A DNA stretch of 64,000 bases, taken from assembly GCA_951394045.1 (NCBI GenBank), contig OX595989.1, positions 3,472,001 through 3,536,000 of the forward strand. The letters are read 5' to 3'. Origin of the DNA: Nitzschia sp. DOCU1. Lineage: Eukaryota; Bacillariophyta; Bacillariophyceae; Bacillariales; Bacillariaceae. A model generated the notes under the pieces. That model was not told the DNA's origin. It did no database searches and saw only the letters and a program-made list of their open reading frames with translations. Shown here in pieces: positions 1-12,389 of the stretch (positions are counted from its first letter, which is position 1; every line of letters starts with the position of its first letter). The position numbers were made by a program, and so were the translations under genes.

Positions 1-1
1 C

Positions 2-709
2 GGTAGCCACAGTCGCCGACGTTAAGACGACTGCCCGTGCCCACAAGTAATCACTCAAGGCATTGTCCAATAATCCCTTCACAAGTAAACAACCAAACAC
101 AAACCACGTCAATCCCGTGTCTTGAAAAAATCCTTGATACATGGCAATGGGACTTAACAAAACAAAATTCCAAAGTCCGACAAAGCCCAAAAAGAGTTGC
201 ATACTCATGAGAGATTCGTCTCGTGGACAAAGTAATCGAACCATCGTGGCATATCCTCCATACCCCACGGCAGACAATAAACCAAGACAGTCACCCCATA
301 GTCGTTGTTCATTGTCGGTAGTGTCATTGTCTTTTGTTTCGATATCATGAAGTCCCGTCAATATACTCCCCGTCATGCCCAAGACAATTCCAAAGAATTT
401 GCACCACGTAAAGTGTTCATCTTTTGCCATCAAAGCAAATAAAAAGGTAAACAAACTTCCTGTACTCGCCAACACCGTACTGGAAGTAATGCTGGTATAT
501 TTCAGACTGGCCCCATAGGCATAGTTGGACAAAAACCATACGGGAGCAATCTTTGCGGCGGCTCGATAATGATCGCGGGTCGTCCAATGATGCCGGGAGG
601 GTCGATGTCCGACAAGACCCCAGGCATCGTCCTCTTCCTCCAAGTGGTTATCAGCCGAAGCAGCGGGAGGTGATGGAATGCTTTCGTCTGACTTTTTCCT
701 TGGCTTCTT
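2..709 (-). CDS. SLC35F5-like drug/metabolite transporter (partial, runs off left edge)
   Basis: The minus-strand frame is open from about 709 to the left edge. It reads as a multi-pass EamA/DMT-superfamily transporter of the SLC35F5-like group. Visible landmarks are AAAKIAPVWFLSNYAY near 515-560 and the family-typical LDNALSDYLWARAVVLTS near 10-70. Several hydrophobic helices lie between, separated by a short polar loop (about 290-350). Such proteins sit in Golgi or endomembranes and are presumed to carry small metabolites; the substrate is not predictable. The 3' part lies outside the window. No convincing start is visible: a TAG at 710-712 closes the frame upstream and the first in-frame ATG is already inside the membrane domain. 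The upstream part (SDESIPSPP onward) overlaps the end of the elongation-factor frame in a different phase, so the true N-terminus is either missing or in an exon I cannot place. Confidence 0.75.
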
Positions 710-1190
710 CTAATCGTTGCTCTCGTTCGTCTTCGGCAAACATGTCCACTTTGTTGAGTGCCACTACTAAGTGAGGTGACGTCAACTCGGCCAGCACCAA
801 ACACTCGGTCGTTTGAGCCTGCCAGCCCTTGTAGGCATCCACCACCAATAACACCATATCAATGATTTGAGCTCCCCCGATAATAGTCCGAATCAAACTA
901 GCGTGGCCAGGGCAGTCCACTAGCGTCATTTGAAGTTGCTTCTTTTGCGGGTGTTGTTCCGCCAAGTGGGGTGGAAGGGGCAAAAAGAAGCACGAAAAGC
1001 CCAAGTCCAGTGTCATGCCGCGCTGTCGACTTTGTTTGGATTTGTCCAGAGCGGCCGTACTAAGAAGTGTCGAAAGAGTCTTGACGAGACTCGTCTTGCC
1101 CGAGTCGACATGGCCGAGAATGCCAACATTGACATTCAACACGTCTTCTGTCGACGGCGCAGCGGAGGCAGTCTTGTCTTTGGAGGACAT
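651..1190 (-). pseudogene. Selenocysteine-specific elongation factor (eEFSec/SelB-like), N-terminal GTPase fragment
   Basis: The frame encodes 179 aa that begin like eEFSec, the GTPase that delivers Sec-tRNA to the ribosome at recoded UGA codons. The G1 motif GHVDSGKT is near residue 25, the switch I region RQRGMTLDLGFS near 57, the G3 motif DCPGH near 94 and the G4 motif NKVD near 146. Full-length eukaryotic eEFSec is roughly 500-600 aa, with domains II-IV after the GTPase. Here the frame ends with TGA then TAA only about 30 codons after NKVD, in a tail (RRKHSITSRCFG) that reads the transporter's coding sequence in the wrong phase. The GTPase region itself is intact, so this looks like a 3' truncation rather than gradual decay. 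It could be a genuine deletion fusion, a partial duplicate, or an assembly join. Family call is secure; pseudogene status is inference. Confidence 0.8.
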
Positions 1191-1829
1191 GCTTTTCTCT
1201 TGGAACTATCAAAGGCCTGACCGTCGTGACACTGAAGCGTTGCAATTCAATCGCAAGAAACAAGACGATTCTCTGCTGCTTCTGCTGATGCTGTCGTGCC
1301 CGGCAACGAAGTTGCTATCGCCATCGTGGTCGAAAGGCGGCGGCTGGCATCGCAAGATCGACGACCCAAGAACGAAATCGATTTCTCGAGTGGGAAAAAT
1401 GAGCGGATGACGTTTGTTCGAATGAGTCAGCATTTACAGTTTTGGCGCGCCCCTGCGAGAATGCAAAATCTTCCGTGCTCGCGGATTCTCTAAAGAAGAC
1501 AGCGAACGGTCATAAATGACGGCACGACCAACGAATTCTTCCGGCAGGAGATAGGACGCGTTCCGGCCAATCAATCCATGCTCTAGCCATGTTGCATTTT
1601 CTGCGAGTTCTCTCCCACAAGATTCTGGAACGAAACGTGCGAATGCATTTTTCTTCTCCATTTTCGATGGAAAGTCCAACTCTGAAACGAGCTCATTTCC
1701 ACTTTTGCTTGCTTGGAAAGAAATCACAATCAGACCAGACGAGGTTATTGGAAATCCAAAAGGGAGTGATCAAATTGTATTATCGTAAACGCAATTGTTA
1801 TTCTTATCATCGTCACAATACTGCCCAGC
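1191..1829. other. Intergenic region, no gene seen
   Basis: This is the divergent spacer between the elongation-factor fragment (minus) and the YoaK-like gene (plus). It should contain both promoters. The open frames in it show no recognisable protein features. Confidence 0.5.
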
Positions 1830-3020
1830 ATGAAGAAGCAACAGCAACAACGCATCAACCACCACAGGACCTCGCAATGCTATGTCCTCGCGGCACTCTT
1901 GTTAAGCAGCAGTAGCTTCAACGCAGCAAGAGCTCTTCAAGTCAGCAGCAGTAACAACAAGGGAAGAAGCCAAGTGTATTATACTAGCGTTGCCAAGACA
2001 AAATGTGCACATCCTCGTCCGGTTGCATCCGTAAAGAGGGAGTATCAACGAAACCCCAGCATTATTCTTGGCATTGACCGAGAGTATCATGGTCAAGAAC
2101 CAAACCAAATTCCGTTTCGAAGACAAGATTTGGAGAAGTTTACCATTAGACCAGCGGCTCTCTCTCCGGTCATGACGACGACCCCCTCAAAAATCTTACT
2201 GCCCCAGACGACAAGAAATAACAACAAAACCAACACGCCTTCTCGTCAATCGCTCATCAATCTGGGATGTGTGTTGGCTGCCAATAGCGGCTTTTTAAAT
2301 GGTCTCGGCTTGTCGGGCGTCTTGGGTAAAGTCGCTGGTGTGTCGGCTGTCACGAGTACCTACACCAATGCCGCTGTGGCCTTTTCTCAACAGCTATCGC
2401 CCGCGGCAATGGCCATGGTGCTGGCAACTCCGCTATGGTACATGTTGGGCTCTACCGTCAATGGCGTCTTGAACTACGAACCAAATAGTTTGGAGAACAA
2501 TATGGAAAACCTGGGGCTAGTACAAACGGCTCCTCTTCTATTAGCCGGCATTCTCATGCTTGCGGCCAGGGCTACCATGTCTCATCATCGAATCGTTCCG
2601 GCAACAACCTTGGCAATGCTGACATTTGCCATGGGATTACAAAATTCGTGGACGTCCATGATACTACAAGGCAATTTGCTTCGAACGGCTCATTTTTCGG
2701 GAATCACTTCGGATTTTGGAACCGCCTTGGGACAAACGTTGCGCGGCAATCATGCCAATACTTTCAAGTTGCCCATCTTTGCCAAGCTTGCTGCAAGCTT
2801 TTGGATAGGAGGTATGATGAGTGCTGTTGGTGTACAACGACTGGGACTATCGACATCATCTTGTTTGACAGCGAGTAGTTTGCTGTATATGGGATTGTGG
2901 ACTGTGTGGACCATGCCCATTCGCAAGCTGTTGTTACGTCAAAGACAACAGACACAAAAGCAAGCCCCAAAGTTCTTGTTGTTTGACGGGTTGATTCATG
3001 ATGAAAATTCATGGTTATGA
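1830..3020 (+). CDS. YoaK/DUF1275 family multi-pass membrane protein
   Basis: The product has 396 aa. The N-terminus (to about residue 40) has a hydrophobic stretch ending ALLLSSSSFNAARAL, compatible with a signal peptide or a bipartite plastid presequence. A polar spacer follows to about residue 140. The membrane domain then has about six helices. SGFLNGLGLSGVLGK and TSTYTNAAVAF match the first conserved block of DUF1275, and FAMGLQNSWTSMI plus RTAHFSGITSDFGTALG match its second block (family pattern xMGxQNxxxxx...RTTHxTGxxTDxG). The C-terminal helix pair ends near residue 375 in a basic tail. DUF1275 proteins are common in bacteria and scattered in algae; their biochemical role is unknown, so I assign none. 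The ATG at 1830 is the first in frame. No introns are needed. Confidence 0.72.
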   Translation: MKKQQQQRINHHRTSQCYVLAALLLSSSSFNAARALQVSSSNNKGRSQVYYTSVAKTKCAHPRPVASVKREYQRNPSIILGIDREYHGQEPNQIPFRRQDLEKFTIRPAALSPVMTTTPSKILLPQTTRNNNKTNTPSRQSLINLGCVLAANSGFLNGLGLSGVLGKVAGVSAVTSTYTNAAVAFSQQLSPAAMAMVLATPLWYMLGSTVNGVLNYEPNSLENNMENLGLVQTAPLLLAGILMLAARATMSHHRIVPATTLAMLTFAMGLQNSWTSMILQGNLLRTAHFSGITSDFGTALGQTLRGNHANTFKLPIFAKLAASFWIGGMMSAVGVQRLGLSTSSCLTASSLLYMGLWTVWTMPIRKLLLRQRQQTQKQAPKFLLFDGLIHDENSWL

Positions 3021-3374
3021 AGCAATCGAGGTGTCGATTTTCCGGAGGGAAGGACTGAAAGAGTAGAATTTTCATAGACGGACGAATAAAGATAGAACAA
3101 AACAATAGGACAAAGAGAACGAGTTTAAACAGGACTAATACTTTAGGACTTAGTAGAGTGTCTCCCTAACCTACAACCCTCTACTTCATGTAAAGGTCTT
3201 TTCGCAAAGAATTGGTGAGCTACGTTTCTGCTGTTGCCATGACGTATCTGGCATTTCTAATGGCCACTTTCTTCCTGTATCGTCATCGCCTCTTGTGACG
3301 AGCGAAAGTCCATTGAAGTCCTCAGATGCAAAAAGGTTTACCAGTCATAAATTGCTCTACCACTCAACATGTTC
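3021..3374. other. Short convergent intergenic spacer
   Basis: This stretch lies between the 3' ends of the YoaK-like gene and the MetAP2 gene and should hold both 3' UTRs and polyadenylation sites. Nothing else was recognised. Confidence 0.4.
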
Positions 3375-6282
<2,908 letters not shown>

Positions 6283-7320
6283 TTATTGAAAGCCTGCTAC
6301 TATGGGTGAAGCAGTAATCTGCGTGCGGCTGACGCTCATTGGGCAGCTACCCATTCGGTGGGATGTTGTAGGGGAGGGAGAGTATCGGAATCGATCCTGA
6401 ACGTCCAAACTATCTGCCCCAGACTTTCGAAAGAAGGATGATTCTGCGCAGCTAGAAGCGGCGTCATCCAGTTGCATATCAGTAGTCGATGTGGGGCTGT
6501 TGGTAACGCACGGTTCGTAGAAGTTATTGGATGATGGAGTGTTGCTCGGAGTGGTTGAAAACATGGCGCGGAGTCGATCTCGAGCTGATGCAATGTCACC
6601 GGCGTGAAAACCTTTCACGTGTAAGGATAACGTCGACCAGAACTCGTCTCTGCTTCTCAGGGAGAGCCGGCTGGGAGGCATGTCTTCCATGACGTTAATG
6701 ATGGCTGCCATTGCAACAGCAGAGGCAGGGAATCTAACAAAGTAAGAGTCACAAACGCTCAACTCCGCCATGTAAATGGCGACTTCGAACAGCTCTTTTC
6801 GCACCAAGTGATGAACGTCGTTTGGGAAGAGCATGAGGAGATGAGACACAAAGGCAAAGAGTGTTGGGGGGTGAAGTTTCCACCCGAGAGCACTCATAAT
6901 GCGCCACTCCATTTGCTCAATGTGTTCAGAGGCAAACTGCCCCCGAGAAAGAGCCGCAAGCGTAGTAACCTTGATATTCTTCTCAGAATGCACTTTAATT
7001 GCAATGTGAAGAGTAGTCAGGGAAGCTAGCAGCGCCATATTGCCACTGCATTGGTTGCCTCTCGTTGCCAGGTATCGATCGAATAGATCCAAAGAGATGG
7101 CCACAACTTCGCGAGGCAGATCAAAGTGATCCACCACGTTGTAGGACCACTGGCAAATCTTTTCGCGCCAGCTTGCGTTTAGCTGAGATTGATGTTCAAT
7201 CTCTTCCCATGATGCACGGGGCAAGTAGGATTCATAGCAGTAGTTCTTTTCTTCCTGGATCATCATGGCTCGAAGCCGATCGAGGACGCAATCTTTCGGT
7301 AGACTTTCAGTGTAGCTCAT
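6283..7320 (-). CDS. Cyclin, diatom-type (cyclin N-terminal box protein)
   Basis: The product has 345 aa and would be a regulatory partner of a cyclin-dependent kinase. The cyclin N domain spans about residues 25-150. The helix-1 region WREKICQWSYNVVDHFDLPRE is followed by VVAISLDLFDRYLAT, which corresponds to the MRAIL/LDRFL region of classical cyclins. LASLTTLHIAIKVHSEKNI is the helix-3 KxxE-type region, and MEWRIMSALGWKLHPPTLFAF is the classical end of the first cyclin fold (xxLxWxLxPPTxxxF). A weaker second fold follows to about residue 235. The C-terminal 110 residues are Ser/Thr/Pro-rich and probably carry phosphorylation sites. This layout matches the expanded diatom-specific cyclin group, which in other diatoms includes genes responding to nutrient or light at re-entry into the cell cycle; that role here is inference. 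Confidence 0.85.
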   Translation of the reverse strand: MSYTESLPKDCVLDRLRAMMIQEEKNYCYESYLPRASWEEIEHQSQLNASWREKICQWSYNVVDHFDLPREVVAISLDLFDRYLATRGNQCSGNMALLASLTTLHIAIKVHSEKNIKVTTLAALSRGQFASEHIEQMEWRIMSALGWKLHPPTLFAFVSHLLMLFPNDVHHLVRKELFEVAIYMAELSVCDSYFVRFPASAVAMAAIINVMEDMPPSRLSLRSRDEFWSTLSLHVKGFHAGDIASARDRLRAMFSTTPSNTPSSNNFYEPCVTNSPTSTTDMQLDDAASSCAESSFFRKSGADSLDVQDRFRYSPSPTTSHRMGSCPMSVSRTQITASPIVAGFQ

Positions 7321-9702
7321 CGTTTCAGAAAATGATCACAAATAACAACGAGGCAAAGAAGACAAACTCGGAGAGTGTTTACACAACAAGGGACAAGAAA
7401 GAAAGCAGTTGGAGAGGAGTTATGCATGCAATCACGATAACCCGATGATAAATTGGATATCTTCAAAGTTTTCGAGAGGGTCAAAATTTATGTGACATAC
7501 TGTGACAGAGGGGACCGTTGCGCACCCGTATCTTCTCCCTCTCGCACAAGCAGAAAAGGAATTGACGTTAGCCACACATTCACGGTCACTGCCGGCCAGA
7601 CTTCCGTTAGCGCGCTGACGAGGCAAGTGGGTCCATGTTCAAATTCATACTAGGCAAACGAGTTCCTAAATAATCATAGACTCCGACAATTAATCTGGCG
7701 ACGTCGTCCCTCCCGGACTCTGAGCTGGAGAAAGCTTATTGGTAACCGAAAATGAAGCGTCAATTGGGGTGTTAGATATTCAGACATGATGAACTCTGAA
7801 TGTTCGAAATCTTCAACTCTACCGCAAAGACTCGGTCCAAAATGGCGGGATCTGCATCCAATCCGAATTTCGATTATTGCCCACGTGGCCGGCAACCAAT
7901 GGAGAAAGGCGAAAGAAATGGAAATTCTGTTTATCCCTCCAACAACCTTCGCTCCCTACTCGAATGGACAAATCTATCAATCTGACCTTTTCGCCCTCCG
8001 CCCGGAAATGCCAAGGGTTTCAATAGCCTACCGGTATTACAGTCAGTAGGAGTATAATGTTGTGAACTTTCTTTAAATGTTTCGATTTAAAGTATAATGC
8101 CGTTGCGCCAACAAAGTATCTTTCGACAAAATGTAGTGAAGATCTGATGCCGACTCGAATCACCGAAGATCTTTCTTCGGATCGATGACCTTGCGGTATC
8201 TGCTTTGATACTACCGGCAGTTGACTATGAGATGATACTATGCATACTAGAACTACTTATCGATTGTGGTAAAAGAGTAGTAGGTGGTGCTGCTCGTTGT
8301 TTTTAAGCGTATGTTAGTTGTTGGTATCATTAGTACCAGGATGCTGCTGAGTCTGAGCCCGGTTTCAAGTAAGAGCCCTTAGCACATTCTCGGATCTTGA
8401 CGCTGATGATGATCCCCGTACGTTATCCATCTTTTCACCGTTGCTAATAGTAGTACCCCCTCGCTAGCCGCAGTATGCCGCGTCTTGCTTGTACTAGTAG
8501 ACGCCGCGTCGGTTTCAATTTGTTGCCTCCTGGCTCTACGTCGCGTGTCCTCGTTTGTCCTGCTCCATTGAGACCAGGAAGGGTCTTGGCGGCATGACGA
8601 GCAGTCGGATGGCCGTTGAGTACTACTCCAGACCGTAGCAACTTCTCTTCCAAACTCTGATACACTAGCCGGTCGTTGAAGGCTGGCAGTTTAGTTAATT
8701 CGACTGCAACAGCGGTGGTGCTGGTGAGAGTCCCTCCTCTGAAGAAGTAAAGAAGGGCCTTCTGGAACCACAGCAGTCCAACCATACTCCAGGTTTCAAA
8801 GACTATCACAATACATTTTGTCAATTGAAAATAACCAATTCGCCATTCTTCTCCGATAGCTCGAGAGACGGAAGTGAAAACGCGCATCCGTTTTCGGCAA
8901 ACCTCGCCGCATGCCCATTATTCGACAGTCCCAGATACTTTGCCTTCAACCTCAGCTTTATCGATATGCTAGGAGAGCAAACATCCCTGATATCCATCAA
9001 TGTGTTTGCCCGAAAAACGGGGAAACAAAGCCACCTCGAAAGTCAGTGGTAACGGCGTGATGAAAGATTTTGCTCGACCCCGCCGGAAACTATAACCCCC
9101 ATCCTCGACTTCACCAGCAAATTGGTGATTATGTAAACCAGGTGAGCCTGATACGTGGTGCCCCAGCACTGAGAAGTGAGACGTTCGCTTCACCAAGAAC
9201 AATCCCGGAGTTGCGTTTGGCAGGAGGCGCTTTGGCTGTTGCTTGACGATCAACAAGGCGGCACAAACAGGCATCCTGTTATCGACATACCCCTCAGGTG
9301 TCGTGTGGGGGGCGTCGACTGGTACAATAAATGATGAAAGATGATTTCCTTGTAGTTGTCTTTCGTCCGAGACAATATCGTCTATTTCCAACAAGATAGT
9401 AAAGGCGGCTTGTTTCTTCGCAAAGATACCTTGGATCCGGTGTGTGTGGCAGAGTTCGCAACGGAAAAAATGAGGCGGGAAATGCCGAAGCACCACATGA
9501 AAAATCCAAAAGCGCGGGGTTTCGTTTCGAGTGACGTCAGTCACGATCCATCAAATCACAAGCTGTCATCGATGATGGTCCATAGTGTTTCGCCTCTGCC
9601 ACTCCGATCGACGATGTTGTCGAATCATTTCAGTTCCTCAAACATTGGAGTGAAGGAGCATCACATCCGTGGTGATTTACTTCTTTGGTCGTTGCAATTG
9701 CA
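7321..9702. other. Long intergenic region with no supported gene
   Basis: About 2.4 kb separates the divergent cyclin gene and the CX9C gene. Two minus-strand frames (147 aa at 8444-8887 and 191 aa at 8969-9544) show no family motif, membrane topology or coding-like composition that I can support. CTACCGGTAG-type motifs recur around 8030 and 8210. Degraded mobile sequence in 8900-9500 is possible but not shown. Confidence 0.35.
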
Positions 9703-10053
9703 ATGGCATCATGCAAGGCAGATACTGACGCGTATCGCAAGTGCTTGAAAGACTCTCGGAGTGGTGGAGGCAAGTGCACTCATCTGGCCCAGACACTCGA
9801 GGCTTGTCGAGAGAAATGGCGCAAAGAGAATCAAGTGGAGCATCAGTTTGATGGCACCCGTATTCTACCCAACGAAAAATGCCGACCTCTCAACACCAAG
9901 GTCCAACATTGCTTGAAATGGAAAAGGGGGGATGAATCCCAGTGCGAAGAGGAAATCCAGAACCTAAAGCAGTGCTTGAATAAAGAAAAGGGCGTAGTTG
10001 CGGCACCGACTGAAGGAGACAAAATATGGAGTGACTACAAGGGCCCCAAGTGA
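9703..10053 (+). CDS. Small protein with four CX9C motifs (mitochondrial intermembrane-space type)
   Basis: The product has 116 aa. Four consecutive cysteine pairs, each with exactly nine residues between the cysteines, are visible: CKADTDAYRKC, CTHLAQTLEAC, CRPLNTKVQHC and CEEEIQNLKQC. Each twin pair would form one CHCH-like helical hairpin held by two disulfides. Such proteins are imported and oxidised in the mitochondrial intermembrane space by the Mia40/Erv1 relay and commonly act in cytochrome oxidase assembly, inner-membrane organisation or complex I. The start is the ATG at 9703 just before the first cysteine; a slightly longer upstream frame has no ATG. There is no intron and no cleavable presequence, as expected for Mia40 clients. 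The exact orthologue is uncertain; a tandem double-CHCH arrangement is less common than a single twin. Confidence 0.78.
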   Translation: MASCKADTDAYRKCLKDSRSGGGKCTHLAQTLEACREKWRKENQVEHQFDGTRILPNEKCRPLNTKVQHCLKWKRGDESQCEEEIQNLKQCLNKEKGVVAAPTEGDKIWSDYKGPK

Positions 10054-10687
10054 TATTCGTATTGTATTCAGGCGGCGTTAATGTCAACGATCAGAGGCTC
10101 TCGCCTCGTCGACGAGGACCTGGGCATGATGACTCGCTAGAGTGCCGACAAACTGCAGGCCGGAAAATAACACCAGCAAATATGAAGGCACGGCAGATAA
10201 CATGGTATATTGCGTTCTTCGATGCTGATGGAATGAGTAGACAACCGTGCCGACCACAACTCTTCGTCTCTTCGGGAGCGATGTTGGCGCCGGTGAATCC
10301 AAGTAAGCAACGCTTTGTGTAACATGTTACTAGGAGTTTGTGCTTTACCGGTACTCAGAGCAGCGGTAAGCAAGCTGGGTTAGTTAGCTACCGGTAGTTA
10401 GTTGCCTACCGGCATCGTAGTCATCTGAAAATATCGAGTATTTCGTACTCAAGTCGGAACGTTGCCGGTAATAAACCCAGTCACGAATTGAGTCATAGAT
10501 CCGCCTTGCCGTCGCACGTAGCTTTCTGCCTGTCGGCGATCGCAACGGTCCACTTCTCGTCTCGGCGGCACATCATCCGACCATGACGCCGCTCAACGCA
10601 TGAAAGATCAAATTTGAAGCGGCGCAACACCAAGATACTATTCGACGGCAAAAAGACGAAACAAATAGCCACTTGCTCACTGTGACA
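10054..10687. other. Intergenic region, no gene seen
   Basis: This is the spacer between the CX9C gene and the first PDI-like gene. It carries several copies of CTACCGGTAGTTAG-like motifs near 10346-10470. No gene was recognised. Confidence 0.4.
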
Positions 10688-11766
10688 ATGATCCGGAGAT
10701 CAGTTCTTGTTCTGGGGCTGCTTTCGCTATTATTTCCGCAAGAAGTAGTCGGCGGAGCAACTACTTTGACAGTTAAGAATTTTGAGGAAGCTACCAATGG
10801 GAAAAGTGTCTTTATCAAGGTATGTAATGGTATCACAAGTCATATGGATGTCTCCAACTGTAGTTGATTCATGCTGTAGGATGCTCATATTTCTTTTGCG
10901 TGGCTTTCTTCCTTTTCTTTCCCCTCCGAAACGTTCTTTCTGGTCGATAGTTCTATGCACCATGGTGAGTCGCCAATCCTACTAAAACCCCGGCATGTTC
11001 TGCGTGGCCAACAGTGCCCGCATTTTCATCCCCGCTGATTCAGGAATCATGTTCCTCTAACTTTTGTTTGGATCTCTGTCTGATTGTCTTCTAGGTGTGC
11101 ACATTGTCGGGCAATGGCAGAAGACTGGGATCGATTGGCCGATGAATATGCCGACCACCCCATAGCCTTGCTCGGATCAGTGGATTGTACGTCTGATGAT
11201 GGGCAACCACTTTGCCAAGACTTTGATATTCAAGTGAGTACACGGAAATTGAGTGTAATTCTCCCGCCATTTTGCTGCTGGTCTAAACAACGTTTCGCTC
11301 ACTCCTAAATTTCCATTCAAAACCATAATGTGTTGCCGCCGATCAGGGATTCCCAACATTGGTATATGGCGACCCCATGAGTGCCGATACATATGATGGT
11401 GGCCGCGATTACGATTCCTTGGCAGCTTGGGCGAAGAAGCATATCACGAAACCTATTTGTAGCCTACACAAGGTGGAACATTGCAGCGCCGCGGAAAAGA
11501 AATTGCTCGAGGCCTTGTCCGAAAAGACTGACGAGGAGTTGGAGGCAACCATCATGAAAGTTGAGGCGCGAGTCAAGGAAGAAGAGAAAGAATTCGATGC
11601 CAAGGTGGCTGTAATTCAAGCGCAATATGACACACTGGTGCAGGAGTTTAACAAGAATTTGGAAATCATCAAGGAAGAATTTCATTACAAGTATGTGGAG
11701 CAGCTTCTGAATATCCGACAAGAGCAGGCGGCTTCTGGAGATTCAAGTTCTGATGAGGAGCTTTAG
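10688..11766 (+). CDS. Thioredoxin/PDI-like ER protein with CAHC active site (copy 1 of tandem pair)
   Basis: I reconstruct four exons: 10688-10819, 10951-10964, 11095-11233 and 11347-11766, with all boundaries GT-AG, giving 234 aa. Exon 1 encodes a signal peptide (MIRRSVLVLGLLSLLFPQEVVGG) and the start of a thioredoxin fold. The second exon is only 14 nt and encodes FYAPW, the strand just before the active site; exon 3 completes W-CAHC, the redox-active CxxC. Exon 4 carries the cis-proline segment GFPTLVYG, then an EF-hand-free helical C-terminal region (about residues 125-234) rich in Lys/Glu, likely coiled. The protein is expected to act as an ER thiol oxidoreductase. No KDEL-type signal is seen (it ends SSSDEEL, where DEEL might serve weakly). 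It lies head-to-tail with a diverged copy 0.6 kb downstream that has the same exon phases. Confidence 0.85.
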
Positions 11767-12389
11767 AGACTAGGCCCCGAGTGGATTAGTAGTAGGATGC
11801 AAGAGTAAAACCTGGAGCGGTTTATTGAATGTGGTAGGTGTTTACGTGGCACGCTTGTGTAGGTAAGCAGTACTGTTGCTTCATCTAGCTCAACAAAGCG
11901 TCCACCACTGCTGTTTGACGAAAATGGAATAGTCTAGAGTTAAATTTCTTCGTCGTTGTGGCTGTAGAGTCGGCTTTTGCCACACTTTAGAAGTTCCACC
12001 CCCACGGACCTTTCAATAAAATGTTGGACCCTCTGACTTCTGGGCCCACAGGGACCCATTGCTCTGCCTAGGACTACTACAGATGGAGTTGTGCAAAAGT
12101 GGGTGACTACTACTCCTGACTGGCAACCGTACACGTAAGCCAGCTAGCGCTAGAAGTTGAGCTAGGTCGCCGCCCGCTAAGCGAACGGGCGCGATTAGTT
12201 TGACCGGACGGGGCTCAGTAATCGCTCGAGTCCACACGATAGTGGCGGCGAAACAAAAGTCGGCGGCGACGATGACGAACCCACCACCACCAGCTTGTAT
12301 AACTTCAGCCATTTCGGCACAGCACAGTAGCCAGTCACACCGAACGACTGCAAGAAGAAGAGAGTATAATAAGGCAGTTGTATTGAAAG
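11767..12389. other. Spacer between the tandem PDI-like genes
   Basis: This stretch should contain the 3' UTR of copy 1 and the promoter of copy 2. No additional gene was recognised. Confidence 0.4.

Noticed and set aside
7060..7110. Stretches resembling tRNA TPsiC arms (for example GGTATCGATCGAATAG)
   Set aside because: No acceptor stem or anticodon arm can be paired around them. No tRNA or rRNA gene was found in the window.
8444..8887. 147-aa minus-strand frame
   Set aside because: There is a hydrophobic start, but the rest is Arg/Gly-rich without structure. No motif and no splicing partner were found.
8969..9544. 191-aa minus-strand frame
   Set aside because: No domain, signal or membrane pattern and no recognisable homologue. 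Composition is mixed, with several overlapping frames on both strands. A transposon relic was considered but could not be supported.
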